NCBI GenBank assembly: GCA_034770075.1 | Contig: CM068385.1 | Coordinates: 42,864,721-42,928,720, forward strand | From: Aralia elata | Lineage: Eukaryota; Streptophyta; Magnoliopsida; Apiales; Araliaceae | DNA length: 64,000 bases | Direction: 5' to 3' | Part shown: positions 8,805-22,000 of the stretch, piece by piece | Layout: every line of letters begins with the position of its first letter | How positions within the stretch are numbered: the first letter of the stretch is position 1 | The notes under the pieces: generated by a model | Seen by the model: only the letters and a program-made list of their open reading frames with translations | The model's database searches: none | What the model was told of the DNA's origin: nothing | Made by a program: the position numbers and the translations under genes

Positions 8805-11800
8805 ATGTCGCTGAGAGGAAGACCACGTAACCGACAGGTTGAAGAGTCAGAAAGTGAGGTTGGAAACCAAACCAATCCAATGAGGATGTTCGCGGAGATG
8901 CTGGCGGAAGCCATGCAATCAAGACCGCCACCTGGAGGAACCTAACCAGTAACCGAGCCAACGCATCATTTGGCCAATTTTAAAGATTTTAAAATGGTTG
9001 GACCACCCGAGTTCAAGGGAACTCTTAACCCAATCGAAGCGCAGACCTGGATCGAGGAGATAGAAAAGGTCTTCGAGGTAGCACGGGTGGCAGAGGAACA
9101 GAAAACAAGTTTTGCTACATTCATGTTAAAGGGCGAGGCAAACTACTAGTGGAAGGCTAACAGGGGCCGAGTGGAAGGAGGGATTGTCGCATCGGAACGC
9201 TTTAAGGAGATGTTCTTGGAAAATTACTTTCCAGAGAGCATGAAGCAAGAGATGGAGATCAAGTTCCTGGAACTAAAACAAGGAAGCATGTCTGTAGCTG
9301 AGTACGCGGCTAGGTTTAATGAGTTGGCACAGTTTGCAACTCACCAAGTCGACACAGAGGAAAGGAAAGCTCGTAGGTTTGAGCAAGGGTTGAAACCATG
9401 GTTATACCGTTCTGTTGCGGTATTGAAAATCAAGACATTTGTAGAATTATTGGAGAGGGCAATCATTGCAGAGGGTGGCAGTGAGGCCCTGACTAAGTAC
9501 AATCAGGAAAAGAAGAAGGGTCATGAGGGCCAGAAGGCAGGAAGCAGCGGGGGCAGTAACCCCAACAAACGGAAATGGGTCGAGAGTCAGTCCTCCGGGG
9601 GAAACAAATCTGGAGGGGAGGCGAAGAAGCCAGGCAGGTGCAACAATTATGGCAAGAACCACACGGGGGAATGCATGAAAGGCAAAAGCGTGTGTTACCG
9701 TAGTGGACAACCTGGGCACATGGCCCCACAGTGCCCTAATAAGCCGAAAGGAGGTTGTTTCTCCTGTGGATCACCTGACCACCAAATCAAGGATTGCCCG
9801 AAGAGGAAGGCTGACGCCGGGAGTGGGAGTGGCACCCGAAGCAATAACAACAGTGGGAATAACAACCGGCTGAACTACGGGGCACCAGCCAGTCAAGCCA
9901 ACAGGCCGATGGCACGCACGTTCAACATGACTGTTCAGGATGTAATGGAATCCAGAGACGTGGTGTCAGGTATCATCCCAATCAATGATATAAATGCATA
10001 TGTGTTATTTGATTCGGGTGCTACTTGCTCTTTTGTTTCCGAAGAATTTGCTAGCCAGTTAAATTTACCTCGTGAAAAGTTAGAACACCCTATGAACGTA
10101 GAAGTAGCAAACAAGGAAATTATTCCCGTAGACTACATTCATAAGAATTGTTGTGCTGAATTGCGAGGATTCAAGCTCAATGTGGATTTGATACCAATTC
10201 GGCTGGGAGAGTTTGGTGTAATCCTGGGAATGGATTGGCTATCAATTCACGGAGCAGTTATTGATTGTAAGAAGAAATGTGTACACCTGAAGACTCCTAA
10301 TAAGTCGAAGGTGGTATTTTACGGTAGTAAGTCACCAAGACAATCTTGTTGTTTGACTATGATGCAAACCAAGAAACTGCTTAAGAAAGGTTGCGTGTGT
10401 TATTTGGCACATGTAATTGACACTCGTCAGGTCGGGGATGAGATGAGTCAAATACCAATCGTGAGGGATTTCGCTGATGTCTTCCCCGATGAACTTTCGG
10501 GACTGCCGCCGGACAGGGAAACCGAGTTCGTTATCGATTTGGCATCGGGAACCGCACCAATATTAAAGTCGCCGTATCGAATGGCACCTGTAGAAATGAA
10601 AGAGTTGATGGTGCAACTGCAGGAACTACTAGACAAGGGTTATATCAGACCGAGTGTGTCCCCGTGGGGAGCGCCAGTTCTATTTGTAAAGAAGAAAGAT
10701 GGTTCTATGCGACTTTGTATCGACTACCGGGAGTTGAACAAAGTTACGATTAAGAATAGGTATCCGCTTCCTAGGATTGACGATCTGTTTGATCAACTTA
10801 AGGGAGCGAAATACTTTTCAAAAATCGACCTAAGAACAGGCTATCATCAGCTGAAAGTGAGGCAGGAAGATATCCCAAAGACTGCATTCAGGACTCGTTA
10901 TGGGCACTTCGAGTTTTTGGTAATGTCATTTGGGTTAACGAATGCACCAGCAGCATTCATGGATATGATGAATAGAGTATTCAAGCAATACTTGGACAAG
11001 TTCGTAGTCGTATTCATTGATGATATCTTAGTGTATTCGGAGACAGAGGGGGAGCATGCTGAACATTTAAAGATTGTATTAAAAGCTCTCAGGAGGGAGA
11101 AGTTATACGCGAAGTTTTCTAAGTGTGAGTTTTGGTTGCAGAGGGTACAATTTCTGGGTCACGTCATCGACAAAAATGGTGTTTCGGTGGACCTAGCAAA
11201 AGTAGAAGCGGTTATCAATTGGGAGCAACCGAAGACCCCAACAGAGATCAGGAGTTTCTTGGGATTAGCGGGATACTATCGAAGATTCATACAAGATTTT
11301 TCAAAGATAGCATCGCCATTGACTAACCTCACCAGGAAAACAGTTAAGTTCGTTTGGTCGGAGAAATGTGAGGAAAGTTTTATGGAGCTGAAGAAGAGAA
11401 TTAGTCAAGCACCGGTGTTGACCTTACCCGACAACACTGGGAGTTTCGTAGTGTATAGCGATGCGTCACAGAAGGGTCTTGGCTGTGTGCTGATGCAACA
11501 CGACAAGGTAGTGGCGTACGCATCACATCAGCTGAAGGACTACGAGAAGGGTTACCCGACTCATGACTTGGAGTTAGCAGCGGTAGTTTTCGCCTTAAAG
11601 ATTTGGAGGCACTACCTATACGGGGAGAAGTGCGAGATATATACAGATCACAAAAGTCTGAAATATATCTTCACTCAAAAGGAGCTGAACATGAGGCAGC
11701 GCCGATGGTTAGAATTGATCAAGGACTACGACTGTGAAATTCTGTACCATCCGGGCAAAGCGAATGTAGTGGCTGATGCCTTAAGTAGGAAAGGCAAGGT

Positions 11801-13349
11801 GAAATTGATGCAGCTGACAGTTCAAGAGGAATTGATAAAGGACTTCGAACGTCTGGAACTGGAGGTTAAGTATCCAATAAAGGCGGACGAAAAAGTGTTC
11901 ACCGTGACAGTAGGTCCGACTCTACTGGATAAGATACAAGAGGCTCAAGAATTTGATGAAGAATGCATTGACATTAACAAACAATTATCAGAGGGAAAAG
12001 CATTGAAGTACAAGGTTGACAGCGCAGGATTGCTGAGATTCGAAGGAAGGATATGGATACCCTACGTACCGGACCTAAGGGAAGAGATTTTGCAGGAGGC
12101 CCATAATACGAGATTTTCGGTACATCCGGGTAGCACCAAGATGTATCAAGATCTTCGTCAACATTATTGGTGGCCGCATTTGAAGGGGGAAGTTGCAGAA
12201 TTCGTCAGTCGATGCTTAACTTGTCAAAGGATCAAGGCAGAGCACCAACGGCCGAGTGGATTGTTGCAACCCTTAGAGATTCCCGAGTGGAAGTGGGAGC
12301 ACATTACTATGGATTTTGTGGTAGGATTCTCGACAACCCAAAAGGGTCTAGACGCCATCTGGGTGATCGTAGATCAGTTGACCAAGTCTGCCCACTTTCT
12401 ACCGATCAAGATCAGGTACAAATTGGAACAGTTGGCGAAACTTTATGTGAAGGAGATAGTATCACGACATGGAGTGCCGGTATCTATTGTGTCTGACAGA
12501 GATCCGCGTTTCACATCAAATTTTTGGAGAAGTCTACAGGAGAGACTGGGAACACAGTTAAGAATGAGTACGACGTATCATCCTCAGACTGATGGTCAGA
12601 GCGAGCGGACAATTCAGACCCTGGAAGACATGCTTCGAGCATTCATGATGGATTTAAGTGGTAGCTGGGACGATCACTTACCACTGGTAGAGTTTGCCTA
12701 CAACAACAGTTATCACGCTAGCATCGGCATGCCACCATACGAAGCGTTATATGGAAGGAAGTGTCGAACGCCGTTATGTTGGGATGAGGTTGGTGAACGG
12801 AGACTGTTGGGACCAGAATTGGTACAACAAACCGTGGAAATCGTTAAAGTAATAAGACAATGGTTAGTAGCAGCCCAGGATCGCCAGAAGAAGTACGCCG
12901 ACTTACATCGCCAAAAACTAGACTTTGAAGTTGGTAGCTTTGTGTTTCTGAAGGTATCACCCTGGAAAGGAAAGATCCGTTTTGGGAAGAAGGGTAAATT
13001 GAGCCCTAGGTTCATAGGACCGTTCGAAATTTTGAGGCGGATCGACGAAGTGGCGTACGAGGTAGCATTACCTCCTGAACTTGAGCACATTCACAACGTG
13101 TTTCATGTATCAGTGTTGCGTCCGTATAAGCCAGATTATAAACATGTTATTTTCTATAAGCCAATTCAAGTCGAAAAGGACTTATCGTACGAGGAGATTC
13201 CGGTTCAAATCCTAGATAGGAAGGAACAGACACTGAGGAATAAAACCATTCATTCTGTTAAAGTTCTCTGGAGAAATCACGCGGTGGAAGAAGCCACGTG
13301 GGAACTCGAAGAGAAAATGAGAGCGAATTACCCCCAGTTATTCGAGTAA
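8805..13349 (+). pseudogene. gag-pol: gag-pol of element A, copy 1 (two stops, damaged zinc knuckles)
   Basis: One frame of 1514 codons from the ATG at 8805, broken by TAA at 8943 and TAG at 9147 in the gag N-terminal part and then open to 13349. Domains in order: gag core, CCHC knuckles (about residues 279-330), aspartic protease with D-S-G near residue 403, RT with FIDD near 737, RNase H with an Asp near 886, HHCC zinc-binding region, integrase D1170, D1231, E1267 (35 residues between the last two) and a C-terminal chromodomain. Two knuckle cysteines are lost: Tyr at 9648 and Ser at 9702, where copy 2 has Cys. The TAG at 9147 replaces a Trp codon kept in element B. Pol looks intact, but gag is truncated and its RNA-binding knuckles are damaged, so autonomous activity is unlikely. 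Confidence 0.9.
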
Positions 13350-13383
13350 CCTTAGATTGAAATTCCGAGGACGAAATTTTTAT

Positions 13384-13396
13384 AAGGGGGAGAGGA
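13384..13396 (+). promoter_or_regulatory. Polypurine tract before LTR2
   Basis: AAGGGGGAGAGGA lies directly upstream of the TGTAATG start of LTR2 and would prime plus-strand DNA synthesis. The same tract is at 23582-23594. Confidence 0.85.
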
Positions 13397-16300
13397 TGTA
13401 ATGTCCGAGAATTTTTTTAAACATTGTATTGATTTATTTTAATATATGAAATTCATTTTATTTAATGAATTTAATTGGACCCATGTAGGTATTATTAATT
13501 AATTATCTAAATATATGGTCCAATAATTTTCTCGCATTAAAGGGACTCATTAAAAGTTAAATAATTGGTGAGTTAACCCTAAGAATTTAATTGCAAGAAA
13601 ATTTGGAAAGAAGATTAATAAATAAATTCTTTTAAATAAAGAATTATGGTTAAAAATAAATATCTTAAATAAATAATTAATTGGGTTAGCTATTTAATTT
13701 AAAATATTAGGAATACAATGCGGTTAAATTAATTTAGCCCACTTTTCTTTTATTTAGATTGGCCATTGCTTTTAATTATTTCTGGAATCGGACCCAAATT
13801 TTAACTAAGCCCAATTTCCTTTTTAGTTCCTATTGGGTCGTTTCTATTAAATTCGTCCGACCCAACCCCTTTGGGTCGAGTCCAATCTCATGCTGGGTTA
13901 AACCATGTTACAATCGAGTTTGGGGGAAACAAAATTGACCGGCATATCAATTTGGGATAACCGAGAGAAAAGCAAAATCCTCAAGCCCTCAAATCAAACA
14001 GCCAAGCAAGGGAAGATCGAAGCAATCCATCAGCCAATCAATCAGTCGAAGCGGACGAGCGCGCGACGGGGGAAAGAAAAGGAGCTGTCAACCATGCGCC
14101 GGCAGTAGCAAGAGGACCGGCGGACTGACCAACGATCGAGGCGGATAATCGACGCAACCGAGCGCCATCGTTCAGACCAAAGGTTCGAAACAGTGGGCGA
14201 TTGGACCGGTGGGGGTTCGACACTCGAGGATTTGCCGGCGAAGTTCAGGCGACGTGATGGGAACGGTCGAACGCCTACTCCCTTCCTACCGCTAGTTTTT
14301 GGCAAAACAATTAAGGTAATACCCAGCCATTTTGGGTAAAGATTTTCCTATAAATTAGCCCCCAAAAGCTGCCGATTCTCCTTTGCTTTGCGAGACTCAA
14401 GTTAGAAAGGAATTAGGGGGTTCAGAAATTAACAGAGAGAGGGAGCAGGGGGTAACCGATCGGAGGTTGTGAGTTCCATTGGAGTGAATGACCCAAAGCT
14501 TTATCACCTATTTCGGTAGAAGGAGAAGGTCGGCAAATCTATCGAGTCCAAGGTATAGCTATGAATCTGTCAAGCCACTGTGATGGTTTCTTGTTGGTTT
14601 TTTTTAAAAAAAAAATTTTCCCCTGTGATTTAATGGGTTATACATTGTACTAAACAATTGTTTTGGGAAACTGATTAGGTTCTAGCAGTAGATAAAATTA
14701 GCTTATACTATACATTTGGTTGGGATTATACTGTATGGTGTTGGGTTATTTTGATTAAGAAATCTGGGTTGCTGTTTTTGTTTCCCTTCCTCTGTATTGG
14801 AGTATTTGTTTCTCTGTATTGGATTTGATTGTTTTTGGTATTGCTTGGGTTATACTACTTGGTTGAGATACTGTATGATTAAGGAACCATAAGGTTCGAC
14901 AGCCTGACTTTGCCTAGGAACTAAGCCAACGTCGACCCTTGGTACACTCACAAGGTGTTCGACGAAATGTCTAAAAGGCTCTGTTGTTAAAATCCTTTTC
15001 TTATTTGTGTTGAGCAGTGATGAGACCAAGCTTGAATAAACTGCAGAAATTAGCTATAGCATGTGTTCATGTGTTGTTGTGGTTGTGGCATAATTGTAAA
15101 GTGTTAAGTTTTGTCTGCACACTGGTTATTGTATCAAAGCTGTGTCATGAGTCCTTGTATGAGTTTTGTGTATATAGGTTTCAAGCTTGGAATGTGGGTG
15201 TGTATGCATCATGTGCAGAAAACTCAGCATAAGTTGGCCAACCACTAAATTACTATAATCGAGTGACTTAGTTACCCAATAAACCTTGTAATACTTGAAA
15301 TATTTTTCCAAGGTTGGTTGTCTAATTCATTTGTTATCCAGTAAGGAAAAATTTATTATTTAACGACAAATAATAAACAAAGAAAATAAGAATATAATTA
15401 TTGTTCAATGTATAAATGAAGACAATTTATAAAATAGTTATTTATTTATTTATTTATAAAGATAATAACTATTGTCTAGTTAGTACTAAATAATAAATAA
15501 GTACGAATATAAATTATAAATAATTATTTATTATTTAGCAATAAATAATAAATAAAGATAATAAATATTTAATTATAATGAATAAGGTTAATAAAATAAA
15601 TTTTTATTATTTGAAACTAAATATTTGATTATTCGTAAATAATGATCAAGAATGAGTAAAGTTAATAAAATTAATTATTCGTTATTTATCATTAAATAAT
15701 AAATAAAGACAATAAATATTTAATTATTATTTAATACTAGATAATAATTAAGTACGAATATAAGTAATAAATAATTATTTATTATTTAACATTCAATAAT
15801 AAATAAAGATAATAAATATTTAATGGATATTTAATTAATATTAGATAATAATTAAGTATGAATAAGTTAACAAGGCAATTATTTATTATTTATCAATAAA
15901 TAATAAATAAAGATAATGAATATTTGCTTATTATTTAATATAATAATAAAATATGAGTATTATTATAAGCAAATATGATAATACCTATTGATTATTTAAT
16001 TAATATGTGAATTAATTCATTAAGTATCTAATTAATGTTGAATGAGAAACAAGATTGATAATTACTTAATTACCCTTAAGGTGAATAGTAAGCATGAATA
16101 AAATTAAATAAGTAACCAACTATTATTTAGTTATTATTAAATCATGCTAAATTTATTATTTATTTTATAAATAATAAATAAGAACTATTAACCCACATTT
16201 AGAGACAAATAAGGGTAATAGCTGAGTACTCGAATGGTAGGTAACCATGATTAACTATTATTTATTTTTAAATAATAGCTAGAGGCTATTAAATAAATTT

Positions 16301-17527
16301 CTGTTTAGCTGATGACTAGATAGTAATTAAAGATATATGGTGAACTGTCTACCTGCTAACTAAATGGCATAAGAAAGTGGATTGATATACAGTATGCAAT
16401 GCTAATGGATAAACTGACTTTATCAACTGATAGGTTATCCAAGGTCAATTAATTAAAGCCAAGATTTAATTGTAGCTGAGCAAACAGGCAAGTTCCCTAA
16501 CTTCATTCTTTCAGTATATTGAATGCAAGTTCTATCTTACTCAACTTTTACATTGAGCAATATTTCTAAACCTTATGCATTATTTTTAATTCGTGCAAAA
16601 GGTATATATTATTGCAAGTTATTCTTTAAGCGTGAATCTTATCTCCAAGCATGTCTTAAGTGGTCTAATTACTTTTAAAATTATTCCACATCTATGTATT
16701 CATTGGCATTCACACTTGTGCATTTGAATTCGTATAATTATTTAAGTTCTGAAATTCACGAACTATTCATGATTAAGTCTGAAACCCTTGTCTCGGTCAG
16801 GCACGTATGTAAGAATTTATAAAAGCTATCCGAACCAATCAATGGTAAGGATTCTTAGACTGAATGAACACCCCTTTTATTATAGGGGAGTACCCAGGTA
16901 CCGTATATAAGGTACAACTAGCAGAATTAAATGTTATGCATACACATAGCGTACGCGAGGCTGATCCCCTCAAGTACTCATTCTGTAGCCAGTAACCAGA
17001 GGGTCAACCAACTATTGACTCCTTTGGAAGTTATTGTTCAAAGTCTATTTGACTATCTCTTGTTCTAAAAGCATTTATTATTATTGTTTCTGATAATTCT
17101 GTTGTTGAAATCTCTTTCTATATCCCTTCCGTCATGATATACCCTTATTGTTGTACTTTAAACTTGCTGAGCAAACTCGTTGCTCATCCTTGCTATATCA
17201 TGACTTCATTGCAGCTAAACCCGAGACGTCAGGGAAGAACAAAGGGAAAGAAAAGATGAAGTAATAGACTTCATGTAGCAGATTTTAAATTTACGTGTAG
17301 TTAATTACTGTTAATGTAATTTAAACCCTGACTTTTATTTAGGGTATGGATTTGTGTAAGTGTTTAAGGTTTTTTGTATTCTGGGACTAGTAACACCTTT
17401 GTAATGAACAACGTATGTTTATTATATTCCGCATTTTAGTTACCATATGTTGTTAGAGGTGAATGTTTGTATTGGATCGTGATGACCGGATCCGGGTATT
17501 TGGAGACCCGAATTTGGGGGCGCCACA
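13397..17527 (+). repeat. LTR2 (middle LTR) of element A, mosaic
   Basis: 4131 bases, serving as 3' LTR for internal 1 and 5' LTR for internal 2. Up to about 15420, and probably 15823, it shares about 20 variant bases with LTR3 against LTR1. From about 15980 to its end it agrees with LTR1 against many LTR3 variants. It has a few private changes throughout. No target duplication flanks it. Confidence 0.92.
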
Positions 17528-17530
17528 GGT

Positions 17531-17542
17531 TGGTATCAAAGC
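17531..17542 (+). promoter_or_regulatory. Primer binding site, A internal 2
   Basis: TGGTATCAAAGC, with the same one-base departure from the standard site as internal 1. Confidence 0.85.
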
Positions 17543-17776
17543 TGTAGGTTATAAACTTTAGGATCGCGAAACCTAGGTTATGACCTTAGTTTTTTTTAAA
17601 CTCGTATTGAGTACGTTAAGATTCGAATCAGGGAAATTCGAATAATAGCCTGGTCTGGGGGTGGATTGTGGAAATCTGCCAAGCCGAGTTGTACATGATA
17701 AAATATCTTTTCATTTTATCAATGAATGTATTTTATTATGATACTGATATTTGTTATCTCTGTCTGTAGTTGTAGG

Positions 17777-18721
17777 ATGGCTGACAGGGCATGGACTAGT
17801 GGGACCCAGGAGGAGGAGATATTCATAGATATCCCAGTAGTTGCTGAGCAGCTGGTGGGGTATGCTCCTATTGCCCCAGGGGTACCGCTAGAGGAGTCCG
17901 AGCCAGAGGAGGACTACCAGAGGGAGCTACCAGAGCCGGTTGTAGGTAGAGTTATGAGGTCTGGCAGTCAGGACCTAGATGCTGAGGAGGAGGACCCCGA
18001 GACCGAGGGAGAGGAGCCACCTGCTTACGTGGATGGCATGGGGTCCACTGCCGACGATATTATAGAGGGGCTGACCAGCAGGAATGAGGAACTGGAGGGC
18101 CGGGTAGCTCACCTGGAGGAGCAGAACCAGACCCACCAGATTAGAGAGGACCAGTATAGGGACCTGGCTTACCAGCTCGAGCATGACCTGGGAGTAGCAA
18201 AGATACAGCTGCAGGGTTACGAGTCCTCAGCGCAGCAGATCGGACCACTGCTACATCAGCTAGTGGCCCGGAACGCTGAGTTGAGAGAGAGGCTGGAGCA
18301 GAAGGATATGCAGATCGCCCACCTGAAGGCCAAGCAGGAGGCCATGAGGTTCGAGATTGGGCTAGAGGTTGCTGAGAATGTCCGAGTGAGGGACGCCTGG
18401 GTCAGAGCAGCAAGTAGAGTTGACCTACTGGAGGACCGGTTAGAGGCCGGGGCGGTGAGGATTGAGACCTTGGGATTTTCTCTGGATGTAGCCTACCGGA
18501 GGTCCCGGACTGAGGTGGGGGAGTCTAGCCGCTCTGTTCATCGTAGGGTTGGGGGTGGAGCATTCTCTTCTGGTCAGCAGGCACGGATCCGTCACGATGT
18601 GCAGGGACTTGATAGGGCAGTTGATTTGTCTTTAGTACAGTCAGTCCCACTTTTTATTATATTAGGGACGTATTCATGTTTGTCTTGTGAAACTTTATAT
18701 TTGTATTTATGCTTGGGGTAG
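17777..18721 (+). CDS. Extra pre-gag ORF of element A, copy 2 (longer C-terminus)
   Basis: 314 codons from the preferred ATG at 17777, preceded by the same TTGTAG splice-acceptor-like context. It is nearly identical to copy 1 through the acidic N-terminus and coiled-coil region. At the place where copy 1 has TAG this copy has CAG, so the frame continues about 47 codons to 18721, reading through the first C/G stem-loop. The added tail is hydrophobic and Cys-containing and looks like fortuitous readthrough, but which form is ancestral is not certain. The hairpin 17696-17721 lies upstream. Confidence 0.7.
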   Translation: MADRAWTSGTQEEEIFIDIPVVAEQLVGYAPIAPGVPLEESEPEEDYQRELPEPVVGRVMRSGSQDLDAEEEDPETEGEEPPAYVDGMGSTADDIIEGLTSRNEELEGRVAHLEEQNQTHQIREDQYRDLAYQLEHDLGVAKIQLQGYESSAQQIGPLLHQLVARNAELRERLEQKDMQIAHLKAKQEAMRFEIGLEVAENVRVRDAWVRAASRVDLLEDRLEAGAVRIETLGFSLDVAYRRSRTEVGESSRSVHRRVGGGAFSSGQQARIRHDVQGLDRAVDLSLVQSVPLFIILGTYSCLSCETLYLYLCLG

Positions 18722-18911
18722 CAGTTAAACCCCAACTTTTGTGGTCTTGAGGGATGAAAGGTTAGGATTCCCCACATTTGTCTCAGGGGGAATGATTGAT
18801 AGGGCACACAGTGGCGCATTTATAGAAGTATGCCACAGGTTTAGTCTTTGTAACAAACAGTGGTATATAAATATAAATGCAGATATTTCACTTAAATCAA
18901 ATGTGTTTGAT
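18644..18911 (+). other. Structured region between extra ORF and gag (copy 2)
   Basis: Same series of C/G stem-loops as copy 1 (18644-18793) and the ATCAAA/TTTGAT hairpin at 18896-18911. The third stem has one extra G (five instead of four). Otherwise the stretch up to gag at 19005 is non-coding. Confidence 0.55.
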
Positions 18912-19004
18912 AAATGTTTCTACCCTTGGTTGCTGATTTTTAATGACATATTGTGTAAAATATAAAACTATAGGTAAAAGTCAGCGGATTTCCCTTATCC
19001 AATC

Positions 19005-22000
19005 ATGTCACCGAGAGGAAGACCACGTAACCGACAGGTTGAAGAGTCAGAAAGTGAGGTTGGAAACCAAACCAATCCAATGAGGATGTTCGCGGAGATG
19101 CTGGCGGAAGCCATGCAATCAAGACCGCCACCTGGAGGAACCTAACCAGTAACCGAGCCAACGCATCATTTGGCCAATTTTAAAGATTTCAAAATGGTTG
19201 GACCACCCGAGTTCAAGGGAACTCTTAACCCAATCGAAGCGCAGACCTGGATCGAGGAGATAGAAAAGGTCTTCGAGGTAGCACGGGTGGCAGAGGAACA
19301 GAAAACAAGTTTTGCTACATTCATGTTAAAGGGCGAGGCAAACTACTAGTGGAAGGCCAACAGGGGCCGAGTGGAAGGAGGGATTGTCGCATCGGAACGC
19401 TTTAAGGAGATGTTCTTGGAAAATTACTTTCCAGAGAGCATGAAGCAAGAGATGGAGATCAAGTTCCTGGAACTAAAACAAGGAAGCATGTCCGTAGCTG
19501 AGTACGCGGCTAGGTTTAATGAGTTGGCACAGTTTGCAACTCACCAAGTCGACACAGAGGAAAGGAAAGCTCGTAGGTTTGAGCAAGGGTTGAAACCATG
19601 GTTATACCGTTCTGTTGCGGTATTGAAAATCAAGACATTTGTAGAATTGTTGGAGAGGGCGATCATTGCAGAGGGTGGCAGTGAGGCCCTGACTAAGTAC
19701 AATCAGGAAAAGAAGAAGGGTCATGAGGGCCAGAAGGCAGGAAGCAGCGGGGGCAGTAACCCCAACAAACGGAAATGGGTCGAGAGTCAGTCCTCCGGGG
19801 GAAACAAATCTGGAGGGGAGGCGAAGAAGCCAGGCAGGTGCAACAATTGTGGCAAGAACCACACGGGGGAATGCATGAAAGGCAAAAGCGTGTGTTACCG
19901 TTGTGGACAACCTGGGCACATGGCCCCACAGTGCCCTAATAAGCCGAAAGGAGGTTGTTTCTCCTGTGGATCACCTGACCACCAAATCAAGGATTGCCCG
20001 AAGAGGAAGGCTGACGCCGGGAGTGGCAACCGAAGCAATAACAACAGTGGGAATAACAACCGGCTGAACTACGGGGCACCAGCCAGTCAAGCCAACAGGC
20101 CGATGGCACGCACGTTCAACATGACTGTTCAGGATGTAATGGAATCCAGAGACGTGGTGTCAGGTATCATCCCAATCAATGATATAAATGCATATGTGTT
20201 ATTTGATTCGGGTGCTACTTGCTCTTTTGTTTCCGAAGAATTTGCTAGCCAGTTAAATTTACCTCGTGAAAAGTTAGAACACCCTATGAACGTAGAAGTA
20301 GCAAACAAGGAAATTATTCCCGTAGACTACATTCATAAGAATTGTTGTGCTGAATTGCGAGGATTCAAGCTCAATGTGGATTTGATACCAATTCGGCTGG
20401 GAGAGTTTGGTGTAATCTTGGGAATGGATTGGCTATCAATTCACGGAGCAGTTATTGATTGTAAGAAGAAATGTGTACACCTGAAGACTCCTAATAAGTC
20501 GAAGGTGGTATTTTACGGTAGTAAGTCACCAAGACAATCTTGTTGTTTGACTATGATGCAAACCAAGAAACTGCTTAAGAAAGGTTGCGTGTGTTATTTG
20601 GCACATGTAATTGACACTCGTCAGGTCGGGGATGAGATGAGTCAAATACCAATCGTGAGGGATTTCGCTGATGTCTTCCCCGATGAACTTCCGGGACTGC
20701 CGCCGGACAGGGAAACCGAGTTCGTTATCGATTTGGCACCGGGAACCGCACCAATATTAAAGTCGCCGTATCGAATGGCACCTGTAGAAATGAAAGAGTT
20801 GATGGTGCAACTGCAGGAACTACTAGACAAGGGTTATATCAGACCGAGTGTGTCCCCGTGGGGAGCGCCAGTTCTATTTGTAAAGAAGAAAGATGGTTCT
20901 ATGCGACTTTGTATCGACTACCGGGAGTTGAACAAAGTTACGATTAAGAATAGGTATCCGCTTCCTAGGATTGACGATCTGTTTGATCAACTTAAGGGAG
21001 CGAAATACTTTTTCAAAAAATCGACCTAAGAACAGGCTATCATCAGCTGAAAGTGAGGCAGGAAGATATCCCAAAGACTGCATTCAGGACTCGTTATGGG
21101 CACTTCGAGTTTTTGGTAATGTCATTTGGGTTAACGAATGCACCAGCAGCATTCATGGATATGATGAATAGAGTATTCAAGCAATACTTGGACAAGTTCG
21201 TAGTCGTATTCATTGATGATATCTTAGTGTATTCGGAGACAGAGGGGGAGCATGCTGAACATTTAAAGATTGTATTAAAAGCTCTCAGGAGGGAGAAGTT
21301 ATACGCGAAGTTTTCTAAGTGTGAGTTTTGGTTGCAGAGGGTACAATTTCTGGGTCACGTCATCGACAAAAATGGTGTTTCGGTGGACCCAGCAAAAGTA
21401 GAAGCGGTTATCAATTGGGAGCAACCGAAGACCCTAACAGAGATCAGGAGTTTCTTGGGATTAGCGGGATACTATCGAAGATTCATACAAGATTTTCAAA
21501 GATAGCATCGCCATTGACTAACCTCACCAGGAAAACAGTTAAGTTCGTTTGGTCGGAGAAATGTGAGGAAAGTTTTATGGAGCTGAAGAAGAGAATTAGT
21601 CAAGCACCGGTGTTGACCTTACCCGACAACACTGAGAGTTTCGTAGTGTATAGCGATGCGTCACAGAAGGGTCTTGGCTGTGTGCTGATGCAACACGGCA
21701 AGGTAGTGGCGTACGCATCACATCAGCTGAAGGACTACGAGAAGGGTTACCCGACTCATGACTTGGAGTTAGCAGCGGTAGTTTTCGCCTTAAAGATTTG
21801 GAGGCACTACCTATACGGGGAGAAGTGCGAGATATATACAGATCACAAAAGTCTGAAATATATCTTCACTCAAAAGGAGCTGAACATGAGGCAGCGCCGA
21901 TGGTTAGAATTGATCAAGGACTACGACTGTGAAATTCTGTACCATCCGGGCAAAGCGAATGTAGTGGCTGATGCCTTAAGTAGGAAAGGCAAGGTGAAAT

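Noticed and set aside
9171..9213. gag starting just after the second stop in A
   Set aside because: The frame opens at a GTG there; the gag start shared with B is the ATG at 8805, so the downstream frame is a broken remainder.
12713..13090. Antisense ORFs opposite gag-pol (also 9447-9719, 19602-19919, 22911-23288, 33563-33895)
   Set aside because: They are reverse-strand shadows of conserved pol and gag codons.
13397..17527. LTR2 as a boundary between two independent neighbouring insertions
   Set aside because: There is only one LTR between the internal regions, no target duplication around it, and both internal regions share the same stops and PBS variant.
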